From positions 1 to 64,000 of the forward strand of contig NZ_JPIK01000028.1 in NCBI RefSeq assembly GCF_000717475.1: a stretch of DNA of 64,000 bases. The letters are read 5' to 3'. Of this stretch, positions 8,666 through 16,316 are shown one piece after another; within the stretch, counting starts at the first letter, position 1; each line of letters begins with the position of its first letter. The notes below the pieces were generated by a model that worked only from the letters and a program-made list of their open reading frames with translations, had not been told where the DNA came from and searched no databases. This stretch comes from Desulfonatronum thiodismutans (GTDB lineage: Bacteria > Desulfobacterota > Desulfovibrionia > Desulfovibrionales > Desulfonatronaceae). Position numbers and translations under genes: made by a program.

Positions 8666-10341
8666 CCGATCTCCCCCTGATTCCCGTGCGCATGCTCAAC
8701 GAGCATGTCTATTGCCCCCGCCTGGCCTACCTGATGTGGGTCCAGGGAGAGTTTCAGCACAACGAGTTCACCGTGGACGGAGCGATCAAGCATCGCCGGG
8801 TGGACCGGCCCGGTGGGAAGTTGCCGGAGCAGCCGTCACAAGCAGCGGACGACGAAACCCGCATCCACGCCCGATCCGTGACCCTGTCTTCCGATGAGTT
8901 GGGGTTGATCGCCAAGATGGATCTGGTGGAAGGCGAGGGCGCGGTGGTCGCGCCGGTGGACTACAAGCGGGGCAAGCGGCCGCACAAGGCCGCCTCCGGG
9001 GTGTACGAGCCGGAGCAGATCCAGGTTTGCGCCCAGGGACTGCTGCTGGAGGAACACGGCTATTCCTGCCCGGAAGGCGTCGTCTATTTCGTGGCCTCGC
9101 GGGAACGGGTGCGGGTGCCCCTGGACGAGGAATTGCGGACGCGAACCCGGAACGCGATGACGGAACTGCGGCGCAACGCCGCGTCAGGATGCATTCCGGC
9201 TCCTTTGGAGGACAGTCCCAAGTGCCCTCGCTGTTCCCTGGCCGGGATCTGCCTGCCGGACGAGGTCCGCTTCCTGAGTCGAACTCCCGTGCAGCCGCGC
9301 CCGATTTTCGCGGCCCGGGACGCGGCCAAGCCGCTCTATGTGCAGACCCAACGGGCCTATGTGCGCAAGGACGGCGAGGTGCTGGTGGTGGAACAGGAGA
9401 AGGAGCAGGTGGCCAAGGCCCGGCTGGCGGAGGTTTCCCAGGTGGCCTTGTTCGGGTCGGCGGCCCTGACCACCCCGGCCCTGCACGAATGTCTGCGCCG
9501 GGAGATTCCAGTGACCTGGCTTTCCTACGGAGGTTGGTTCATCGGGCATACCGTGACCGTAGGGCGGCGCAACGTGGAAACCCGGACGCATCAGTACCGG
9601 GCCAGTTTCGACGATGGGCGTTGCCTGGACCTGGCCAGACGGCTGGTGGCCGGGAAGATCGTCAACAGTCGGACCCTGCTGCGACGCAACTGGCGCGGTA
9701 CGGACGACGACGCATCCGCTCCCAGGGAGCTGCTGACCGCGCTGCGGGAGGACATGCGTCACGCCGGACGGGCTCCGTCCCTGGCCGTTTTGCTGGGCGT
9801 GGAAGGAGCCGCGGCGAACCGCTATTTCCAGAATTTTCAAAACATGCTGCGCGAAGCATCGGACGACCTGGGGTTCGATTTCTCCACCCGCAACCGCCGA
9901 CCGCCCAAGGATCCGGTCAACGCCTTGCTCTCCTTTGCCTACGCCATGCTCACCAGGGAATGGACCATGGCCCTGTCTTCCGTGGGGCTGGACCCGTATC
10001 GGGGATTTTACCATCAACCCAGGTTCGGACGACCGGCCCTGGCCCTGGACATGATGGAACCGTTCCGGCCCCTGGTAGCGGATTCGGTGGTCTTGACCGT
10101 GATCAACAACGGCGAAATCCGGCCGGAGGATTTCATCTCCGCCGCCGGTGGATGCAATCTGAAGGACGCCGGACGCAAGAAGTTCATCCAGGCCTTTGAA
10201 CGCCGCCTGCAACAGGAGATCACCCATCCGATCTTCAAATACCGGATCAACTATCGCCAGTTGTTCGAGGTCCAGTCCCGGTTGCTGGTCCGCTGGCTGG
10301 GCGATGAAATCCCCACGTATCCGGTCTTCATGACCAGATAG
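8662..10341 (+). CDS. cas4-cas1: CRISPR adaptation protein, Cas4-Cas1 fusion
   Basis: The N-terminal ~200 residues are Cas4, the iron-sulfur exonuclease that trims prespacers and selects the PAM: C18 in YCPRLAYLMW and a C-terminal cluster near C188, C191 and C197 (CPRCSLAGIC). From about residue 215 the protein is Cas1, the integrase, beginning LYVQTQRAYVRKDGEVLVVE, with its acidic and histidine metal ligands in GVEGAAANRYF, FYHQPRFGRP and LALDMMEPFRP. Such fusions are typical of subtype I-G (GSU0057). The ATG at 8662 overlaps the upstream Bro-N stop. All expected residues appear intact, so adaptation should work. Confidence 0.95.
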   Translation: MTDLPLIPVRMLNEHVYCPRLAYLMWVQGEFQHNEFTVDGAIKHRRVDRPGGKLPEQPSQAADDETRIHARSVTLSSDELGLIAKMDLVEGEGAVVAPVDYKRGKRPHKAASGVYEPEQIQVCAQGLLLEEHGYSCPEGVVYFVASRERVRVPLDEELRTRTRNAMTELRRNAASGCIPAPLEDSPKCPRCSLAGICLPDEVRFLSRTPVQPRPIFAARDAAKPLYVQTQRAYVRKDGEVLVVEQEKEQVAKARLAEVSQVALFGSAALTTPALHECLRREIPVTWLSYGGWFIGHTVTVGRRNVETRTHQYRASFDDGRCLDLARRLVAGKIVNSRTLLRRNWRGTDDDASAPRELLTALREDMRHAGRAPSLAVLLGVEGAAANRYFQNFQNMLREASDDLGFDFSTRNRRPPKDPVNALLSFAYAMLTREWTMALSSVGLDPYRGFYHQPRFGRPALALDMMEPFRPLVADSVVLTVINNGEIRPEDFISAAGGCNLKDAGRKKFIQAFERRLQQEITHPIFKYRINYRQLFEVQSRLLVRWLGDEIPTYPVFMTR

Positions 10342-10351
10342 GAGGCCGGAC

Positions 10352-10639
10352 ATGGAAAGGCTGTACATCGTCTGCTACGACGTCCGGGATCAGCGCCGCT
10401 GGCGCAAGCTGTACAAGGCCATGCATGGTTACGGGGAGTGGCTGCAGCTTTCCGTGTTCCAGTGTCGGCTGGACGCCGTGCGCAAGCTGCGCCTGGAGGA
10501 CGCGGTCAGCCGAATCGTCAAGCAGGACGAGGATCATGTGTTGATCATGGACCTTGGCCCGGCGGAAAGCGTCCAGGTGAAGGTCAAAAGCATCGGCGGG
10601 AGCTTCGAGCCAGTGAGAAACGACGCCGTGGTCGTCTGA
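10352..10639 (+). CDS. cas2: CRISPR adaptation protein Cas2
   Basis: Cas2 is the structural dimer that bridges Cas1 in the spacer-integration complex. The 95-residue protein begins MERLYIVCYDVRDQRRW, with the conserved N-terminal beta strand and aspartate (YDVRD), and has the usual ferredoxin-like length. It starts 10 bases after cas4-cas1, with GGAGG upstream, and is the last cas gene before the leader and array. Confidence 0.95.
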   Translation: MERLYIVCYDVRDQRRWRKLYKAMHGYGEWLQLSVFQCRLDAVRKLRLEDAVSRIVKQDEDHVLIMDLGPAESVQVKVKSIGGSFEPVRNDAVVV

Positions 10640-10843
10640 AAACCCGCCCCATCACGGCGAGCGCTTCGGTGATGTACAAAACCCCGTGAGCGCTCGCAAG
10701 GCGCGAATCTTTGAAAATTGAGGAGGATATACTGATGATGAAGACGAAAAGACATGCGCCATTCGTCAACTCGAACCTCAAGCCCCCCACCCCTCGCAAA
10801 TCACCTCGACGAGCCGCGTAAAATCTGGCACGAAACACGAACC
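10640..10843 (+). promoter_or_regulatory. CRISPR leader
   Basis: The 204 bases between cas2 and the first repeat are the likely leader. Degenerate repeats at the far end of the array show that this cas2-side end is the active, promoter-proximal end. It contains a perfect inverted repeat, GCGAGCGC at 10657-10664 with GCGCTCGC at 10690-10697 and a 25-base loop, which may be a cas2 terminator or an integration-host-factor-like structural site. It also holds a short ORF with a strong ribosome site (10735-10821). Confidence 0.7.
10735..10821 (+). CDS. 28-residue basic peptide ORF inside the CRISPR leader
   Basis: Two tandem ATG codons (10735, 10738) follow a consensus AGGAGG at 10721-10726 with 8-base spacing, one of the best ribosome sites in the locus. 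The frame runs 28 codons to TAA, giving a strongly basic, proline-containing peptide beginning MMKTKRHAPFVNSNLKPP and ending RKSPRRAA. It stops 22 bases before the first repeat. I know no family for it. It may be a genuine small protein, or a translated leader that affects transcription into the array. Coding is supported only by the ribosome site. Confidence 0.4.
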   Translation: MMKTKRHAPFVNSNLKPPTPRKSPRRAA

Positions 10844-13083
10844 GTTTTCCGGGGCATTCCTGCCCCGGCCTCATTGAAGCCGGGCAAATAGGGTTTGGTC
10901 ATTTGAGAGAAGCCCGAAGTTTTCCGGGGCATTCCTGCCCCGGCCTCATTGAAGCCTCAAGGACTGGGAGGAACTGGACCGGCTGATGAAAGTTTTCCGG
11001 GGCATTCCTGCCCCGGCCTCATTGAAGCTGGGTGTGCGTCGGCGTGGCCCCGGGCGCGGCCCGGTGTTTTCCGGGGCATTCCTGCCCCGGCCTCATTGAA
11101 GCGAATTTTAAGCTGAACTAAATTATGTGGTGGTGAAGTTTTCCGGGGCATTCCTGCCCCGGCCTCATTGAAGCCCAGCATTCCATTTTCCGTCAGCGTA
11201 AGATCCGGCTCGTTTTCCGGGGCATTCCTGCCCCGGCCTCATTGAAGCGTGGCTGGCGATATAGGTCTGGAGCCATTTCGACAACGTTTTCCGGGGCATT
11301 CCTGCCCCGGCCTCATTGAAGCTGCGGCCTGGAGCAAGTCCGCGTCCCAGAAGGTTCGCGTTTTCCGGGGCATTCCTGCCCCGGCCTCATTGAAGCTTGT
11401 CCACGGGCAAATTGTTTTCGTAGTCGTTCAACGTTTTCCGGGGCATTCCTGCCCCGGCCTCATTGAAGCCCCTGATCCGGCCAGACATGGAACCGGTCCT
11501 TTCCGGTTTTCCGGGGCATTCCTGCCCCGGCCTCATTGAAGCTTGCTACCCAGTTATCAGTGTTTTGGCTCCATTCTTGTTTTCCGGGGCATTCCTGCCC
11601 CGGCCTCATTGAAGCCGCCAAGGCGGGCCGCGCTGGATGACAGCCAGCCGATGTTTTCCGGGGCATTCCTGCCCCGGCCTCATTGAAGCACGTAATCCGG
11701 ACTGGCCGTCTCCGGGCGCTTGGCGTTTTCCGGGGCATTCCTGCCCCGGCCTCATTGAAGCCGATGTGATTGCCAGGAACCCCTCTCCTTCCATAAGGGG
11801 TTTTCCGGGGCATTCCTGCCCCGGCCTCATTGAAGCCCCGGCGTCGAAGGAGGAGCCGAAATCCAACGCCGTGTTTTCCGGGGCATTCCTGCCCCGGCCT
11901 CATTGAAGCCTGAAGAACGCCAGCCGCGACGCCAAGTCCTGCTCGTGTTTTCCGGGGCATTCCTGCCCCGGCCTCATTGAAGCTCAGAGTCAACAACCAT
12001 GATGGGCAGGTCGTTGTAGGTTTTCCGGGGCATTCCTGCCCCGGCCTCATTGAAGCTAGTCAATCGAAGTGCGGTTATTTTTCTGAATTCGGGTTTTCCG
12101 GGGCATTCCTGCCCCGGCCTCATTGAAGCACGGTCAGGTCGTAGGTCCTGCGCTTGCCGAGGCGTTGTTTTCCGGGGCATTCCTGCCCCGGCCTCATTGA
12201 AGCGAGGGCCTGCGCATCGGCATGGACCGGGGCGCGTTCGGTTTTCCGGGGCATTCCTGCCCCGGCCTCATTGAAGCTTGGATTAATACGTCATGGGAAA
12301 TATCAAGCCTAGAGTTTTCCGGGGCATTCCTGCCCCGGCCTCATTGAAGCGAGCTAACCGCATCGTCAGATGCGGAATATATCTTGTTTTCCGGGGCATT
12401 CCTGCCCCGGCCTCATTGAAGCTGGTCCGGGCTGAACCATATTCACCATCACCACGTCGTTTTCCGGGGCATTCCTGCCCCGGCCTCATTGAAGCAATGT
12501 TGAAGGGGTTGGTCCTAACGGACGTAAAATGTTTTCCGGGGCATTCCTGCCCCGGCCTCATTGAAGCTCCTGGTTGTCCTTGAGTTCGCCGTAGGTGTAC
12601 TCTCGTTTTCCGGGGCATTCCTGCCCCGGCCTCATTGAAGCGAGTCAATGCCACGGGCGCTGGCCTGGCTCCCCGCGACGTTTTCCGGGGCATTCCTGCC
12701 CCGGCCTCATTGAAGCTCAACGGGCTGGGGCTCCTGGGCCGGGAGGCGCACGGTTTTCCGGGGCATTCCTGCCCCGGCCTCATTGAAGCTCGAGGCGTAC
12801 ACGCGGACACTCGCTGAAATGATCGGCGTTTTCCGGGGCATTCCTGCCCCGGCCTCATTGAAGCCGCAGCACGGGCAGGGCCTTGAGCTGTCCGGCGTCG
12901 TTTTCCGGGGCATTCCTGCCCCGGCCTCATTGAAGCAACATCTCTAACGGGGTTAAGGAAGTGCGGCTGGCTGTTTTTCCAGGGTATTCCTGCCCCGGCC
13001 TCATTGAAGCCAACAACATGATGCAGCGCCAGATGGACGAGCGCATGATTTCCGGGGCATTTCTGCCCCGGCCTCATTCGACT
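10844..13083 (+). CRISPR. CRISPR array, type I-G, 31 repeats and 30 spacers
   Basis: The 37-base repeat begins GTTTTCCGGGGCATTCCTGC and ends CCCCGGCCTCATTGAAGC. CCGGGGCA and TGCCCCGG form a strong hairpin, and the ATTGAAGC end gives the usual 3'-derived 8-base handle. Twenty-nine repeats, from 10844-10880 to 12900-12936, look identical. The 30th (about 12973-13010) has several changes and the 31st (13047-13083) has mutations and a replaced 3' end. Spacers are 35-38 bases, with no duplicates seen by eye. Degeneracy at the right end puts the leader at the left and transcription on +. Spacer 2 (10956-10991) is an open frame reading LKDWEELDRLMK, compatible with a captured coding sequence. Confidence 0.99.
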
Positions 13084-13157
13084 CGCCCCGTACCCTCGGC
13101 TTGGCCGCCGAAAAGCAACGCCGAGACCAGCACGTTGGTGTCGATGACGACCTTCAT
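13074..13157 (-). pseudogene. PIN-domain toxin gene, truncated by the end of the CRISPR array
   Basis: Reading leftward from 13157, the ATG overlaps the antitoxin stop (ATGA) and encodes MKVVIDTNVLVSALLFGGQ, the standard N-terminus of a PIN-domain ribonuclease, including the first catalytic aspartate (IDTNV). After about 20 residues the homology ends, and the frame runs into the last degenerate repeat and stops at 13074. The remaining ~110 residues of a normal PIN toxin are missing, so the toxin is dead. The junction suggests that deletion or array rearrangement removed the rest of the gene. Confidence 0.75.
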
Positions 13158-13384
13158 GTCTTGTCCCGCGCCCAACGCACGGCATCGGCGACGGAGTCCT
13201 CGGTGAGGCCGAGTTCGCGCATCTTGAGGCGGATGGATTCGGTTTCCGTATTGGCTGTCTGAATCGGTTCCAGAACGACGGTTCCGTCTCGAAGGACGAC
13301 ATTGAAATAGTCGACCGGGGGGAGGTTGTTCATGATGGTCTTGGGGATCGTGATCCGGTTTTTCGAGGTCAATTTGGCGAGCAG
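13154..13384 (-). CDS. AbrB/SpoVT-family antitoxin, orphaned
   Basis: The protein begins LAKLTSKNRITIPKTIM, the swapped-hairpin AbrB DNA-binding motif, and ends with a helical LGLTEDSVADAVRWARDK tail typical of antitoxins paired with PIN toxins. Its partner is the truncated gene at 13074-13157. AGGAGG at 13390-13395 (reading leftward) is 5 bases before a CTG at 13384 that encodes the residue where homologues start, so a rare CTG start is likely. The alternative ATG at 13462 would overlap the yoeB-like gene by 41 bases and lacks this ribosome site. The antitoxin probably survives as a DNA-binding orphan. Confidence 0.75.
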   Translation of the reverse strand: MLAKLTSKNRITIPKTIMNNLPPVDYFNVVLRDGTVVLEPIQTANTETESIRLKMRELGLTEDSVADAVRWARDKT

Positions 13385-13421
13385 GTCAGCCTCCTGTTTG
13401 AGTTGTTTGCGAGACAAGAAA

Positions 13422-13691
13422 TCAGTAATGATACTTGGCCTGGAGAAAATCGATCCGTTCATCCCGGACCAGATAAACGAGGCGGTGTTCCTGGGTGATA
13501 CGCCTGGACCAGAGACCGGAGGCGAGATGTTTGAGGGGTTCGGGTTTGCCGATGCCTTGGAACGGGTCGCGGAGGACCGCTTCCACGAGATCCAGGACGC
13601 GCAGGGCGGTCTTGCGCTCCGTTTTGACCCAATGGCGCAGGTCTTCTCGAAATTCCGGTTGGTATACGGCGATGCGCGGCCTACTCCGCAA
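13422..13691 (-). CDS. YoeB/Txe-family mRNA interferase toxin
   Basis: The 89-residue protein has the RelE-fold features of YoeB/Txe toxins: FREDLRHWVKTERKTALRVLDLVE, DPFQGIGKPEPLKH, LWSRRITQEHRLVYLV, and a C-terminal KYHY containing the catalytic His-Tyr end. These enzymes cut mRNA at the ribosomal A site. It overlaps the end of the upstream yefM-like antitoxin by 11 bases, the usual antitoxin-first order, and all key residues are present. Confidence 0.88.
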   Translation of the reverse strand: MRSRPRIAVYQPEFREDLRHWVKTERKTALRVLDLVEAVLRDPFQGIGKPEPLKHLASGLWSRRITQEHRLVYLVRDERIDFLQAKYHY

Positions 13692-13959
13692 GGCCGGCCT
13701 CGGTTTTCAGTTTCTGGAGCGTGCCGGCCTCGCCTTCGCCGTCCAGAGCGCGGTTCAAGGCCGTAAGCAAGCGTTTTGCGTTTTTGGGAGAACGCAACAA
13801 GTGGGCTGTTTCCATCAGACTGGACAATTCGTCCGCGGCGACCAGGGCGACATCTTGCCCTGTACGGCGGGTGATGACGACGATTTCACGGTCCTCGACA
13901 ACCGTGTCGCAGAGGGTGCTGAAATTGGCCCTGGCATTGGTATAGGTGGTTTGCAGCAT
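13681..13959 (-). CDS. YefM/Phd-family antitoxin
   Basis: The start MLQTTYTNARANFSTLCDTV and the following EIVVITRRTGQDVALVAADELSSL are typical of YefM, the antitoxin that binds YoeB and represses the shared promoter. The ATG at 13959 follows AGGAGG closely. An upstream extension of the frame to 14037 runs through the operator and is not real. The operator at 13979-13999 is positioned for autoregulation. Confidence 0.88.
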   Translation of the reverse strand: MLQTTYTNARANFSTLCDTVVEDREIVVITRRTGQDVALVAADELSSLMETAHLLRSPKNAKRLLTALNRALDGEGEAGTLQKLKTEAGLAE

Positions 13960-13978
13960 GGATGACCTCCTGCTTGTG

Positions 13979-13999
13979 TTGTACAGGAAACCTGTACAA
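13979..13999. promoter_or_regulatory. YefM-YoeB operator palindrome
   Basis: TTGTACAGG and CCTGTACAA flank AAA: a perfect 9-base inverted repeat containing TGTACA in both arms, the core known to be recognised by YefM-YoeB. It lies 20-40 bases before the yefM start. Confidence 0.7.
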
Positions 14000-14118
14000 C
14001 CCCCTGCAGACCCCGTCAACAAACCCCAGCCTCTCAATTGCCGTGAGCACTCTTGTCGGCTTGGCTCCGACGCGACTCGGCAACATCCGGTTTGACGACA
14101 CTGTGACGGTCTGAAGAA

Positions 14119-14865
14119 CTACGTATTTCCCGGGACGCAGCGGATCAGTTCCAGGCGTGAGCGCTGCATGGGGTCGTCGAATTCCGGGCCTTTCATGGTT
14201 CGGACGTCGCGTTTGTCCTGGCCGACGACCTTGCCCAGGGCGTCGAAGGCCAGGTGTTGGCGAACCACCTGCAGGATGTCCCAGGCCACCCGGGCGTTGT
14301 CATGGACCAATTGGCTGTTGATGCCGTAGTAGGCGTCGCCCCGCAGTTCGGGGAAAAGGATTTCCCTGAAGCGTTGATCGAAGGCATGGGCCGCCTGGGC
14401 GGCGTCCTGGGGACAACCCAGGTAGCCCGCCGCGGCCCAACCCTGACCGATGGCCAGTCTGGCGTAGAGTTCGCAGGCCGTCCGCAGGCCGGCCAGTTCC
14501 GCGGTGGAAAGCGCGACCAAGACCCGGCTTTCGTCGTTACGAAACGCGGCGGCGATTTTTTCGCGGCAGGTCGCGAGGTCGTTGATTTCTTCGGCGCTCG
14601 CCGGTGCCGGAGCGCCGGTCTGGATCAGGCGGGCGAAGGCTTCGCGCAAGGCCGGGCATGCGGGGTCGTCGGGCTTTCGGTCGAAGCGCTCGGCCATCCT
14701 GCTTTCGCCCTCGACCTTTCCCCCGTGCCGCGCTGAAAACATTTCGCAAACAAAATCGATCTTCAGGTCGCACAACTCCAGTCCCAGAGTCAGCGCGGCG
14801 CGCATCACCCCGGCGTGCTCCCTTGAAAATCCGACCAACCACGTTCTTTCCATAACCATATCCAT
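14119..14865 (-). CDS. Protein of unknown function
   Basis: I do not recognise this protein of about 248 residues. It is predicted soluble, alanine- and arginine-rich, mostly helical, with no signal peptide or membrane segment. Features include LELCDLKIDFVCEMF near the start, a central LAGLRTACELYARLAIGQGWAAAGYL and a C-terminal DDPMQRSRLELIRCVPG. The longer frame to 14904 starts inside a repeat fragment, so ATGs at 14865 or 14853 are better candidates; no clear ribosome site separates them. It lies downstream of the M50 protease gene on the same strand, about 50 bases away, and could be co-transcribed. Confidence 0.6.
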   Translation of the reverse strand: MDMVMERTWLVGFSREHAGVMRAALTLGLELCDLKIDFVCEMFSARHGGKVEGESRMAERFDRKPDDPACPALREAFARLIQTGAPAPASAEEINDLATCREKIAAAFRNDESRVLVALSTAELAGLRTACELYARLAIGQGWAAAGYLGCPQDAAQAAHAFDQRFREILFPELRGDAYYGINSQLVHDNARVAWDILQVVRQHLAFDALGKVVGQDKRDVRTMKGPEFDDPMQRSRLELIRCVPGNT

Positions 14866-14892
14866 CCGCGTATCAAAAAAGTCGTTCCTCAA

Positions 14893-14911
14893 CAGTCCGC
14901 TCAAAAACCCC
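14893..14911. repeat. Solo end fragment of the inverted-repeat element
   Basis: CAGTCCGCTCAAAAACCCC matches the terminal arm of the elements at 25314 and 36924 with one change. No loop or second arm follows, so this is a remnant or a chance resemblance, located right after the M50 protease stop. Confidence 0.35.
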
Positions 14912-14913
14912 GA

Positions 14914-16056
14914 CTACTCCCCGAGCCCCTGCTCCCCGTACAGTTCCATCCGGGCGGTGAGATAGCCCAGGATGTCCTTCAGGGAGATTATCCCCACCAG
15001 TATTTGCCCTTCCATGACCATCATCCGGCTCAAGCCCGCGGCGTTCATCTTCTGGAGCACGTCCACAACGTCTTCTTCCGGGCCTACGGTGTTGATCAGG
15101 GAGCAGCGATTCATGACCTCCCGGACCTGGGTCGTCGGCCATTTTTCCCGGGCCACCTCCCCGACCTGCCGGGTGGTGATGCATCCCTGCACTCCGTGCT
15201 GGTCCCGAACAGGGTAGAACTTGTGATGATGACGATAGACGTAGTCCTCCACCAACTCCTGCAAGGTGATGGAGCCGGTCACGGTCAACGGCGGCTTCAT
15301 CAGGGTCCGGACCCGCTCTCCGGCCAGGGCCTGCTTCACGGCCATGTGCCGATAGGAGTTCCGAGCCGCGAAGCGGATGAAAAAGCCGATCAGGGAGTAC
15401 CACAATCCGCCGACCAGATTGCCTGTCAGCACGTTTAGCAGCCCGAGCCCGATCAGGACTAGGCCGAAGGTCATGCCAAAATTGGTCGCGATGCGGGTGG
15501 CCCAGAGTTGATCCTTCTTGAACTTCCAGAGCGCGGCCCGCAGAATCCGGCCCCCGTCCATGGGAAAGGCCGGGATCAGATTGAAGATCGCCAGGATCAG
15601 GTTGACCAGGGCCAGGTACATGAACACGCTGTTCAGGGCCTCGCCCATGCCGAAACGGATCCCGGAGTCGTAAACCAGATAAAAGCTCAGGGCCAGGAAC
15701 AGGCTGGCCAACGGGCCGGCAATGGCGATCCAGAACTCGCTTTGCGGGGTCTTGGGCTCCTGGCTCATCTCGGCCACGCCGCCGAAAATGAACAGGGTGA
15801 TCCCCCGGACCTCCACCCCGAACTTCCGGGCTACCCAGGAATGCCAGAACTCGTGGAACAAAATGGAGAAAAACAGGCCAAAAGCGCCGATCAGCGCCAG
15901 CTTCCAGTAATCCAGCGGCTCCAGGCCCTCCAGCACGTGCGGAAAAAAGCCCACGGCCAGGGACCAGGTCACCAGGACCGCGATGACGATCCAGCTCGGG
16001 TCCACCTTGAATTCAAAGCCAAAAGCCGTGAACAGCTTGAAACTCTTTCCAAACAT
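14914..16056 (-). CDS. M50 site-2-type membrane metalloprotease with CBS domains
   Basis: This is an intramembrane zinc protease of the M50/SpoIVFB-Rip type. HEFWH at residues 68-72 supplies the zinc ligands and catalytic glutamate, and NLIPAFPMDGG at 159-169 is the second conserved motif carrying the aspartate ligand. About six hydrophobic segments fill residues 20-240. Two CBS domains follow (about 255-375, for example VREVMNRCSLINTV and ILVGIISLKDILGYL), which may sense adenine nucleotides. The ATG at 16056 has AAAGGA 8 bases upstream and is preferred to 16065 or longer starts. The substrate is unknown. Confidence 0.88.
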   Translation of the reverse strand: MFGKSFKLFTAFGFEFKVDPSWIVIAVLVTWSLAVGFFPHVLEGLEPLDYWKLALIGAFGLFFSILFHEFWHSWVARKFGVEVRGITLFIFGGVAEMSQEPKTPQSEFWIAIAGPLASLFLALSFYLVYDSGIRFGMGEALNSVFMYLALVNLILAIFNLIPAFPMDGGRILRAALWKFKKDQLWATRIATNFGMTFGLVLIGLGLLNVLTGNLVGGLWYSLIGFFIRFAARNSYRHMAVKQALAGERVRTLMKPPLTVTGSITLQELVEDYVYRHHHKFYPVRDQHGVQGCITTRQVGEVAREKWPTTQVREVMNRCSLINTVGPEEDVVDVLQKMNAAGLSRMMVMEGQILVGIISLKDILGYLTARMELYGEQGLGE

Positions 16057-16263
16057 GCGGTCCATCCTTTGTGAGCGTGACGGGATGAGGATAACGGGGG
16101 ACGGGTGCAACCGGCCTCCAGTTCTGTCGGCCGCCATGTCGTTCTTGCAGGATATCCAGCCAGGCAGCCGCCATAAGCCCTACCGTGAGCGTCGCAAAAT
16201 GACAACGCGGCACGGGAAACGCCCCTCGAAGCACTATCGCTTTTTTCACCGGAGGCCGGAAAC

Positions 16264-16294
16264 AAAAAGGCCCCGGATCACTCCGGGGCCTTTT
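16264..16294 (-). terminator. Rho-independent terminator of the DEAD-box helicase gene
   Basis: GGCCCCGGA and TCCGGGGCC form a perfect 9-base stem with loop TCAC, flanked by five A and four T residues. Read leftward it follows the helicase stop at 16317 and ends in a T tract. Confidence 0.85.
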
Positions 16295-16316
16295 GCTTCA
16301 GGATTCGCGACGGGAT

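Noticed and set aside
10957..13302. Open frames on both strands across the array with repeated MRPGQECPGK or FPGHSCPGLIEA motifs
   Set aside because: They are translations of the CRISPR repeat and have no ribosome sites.
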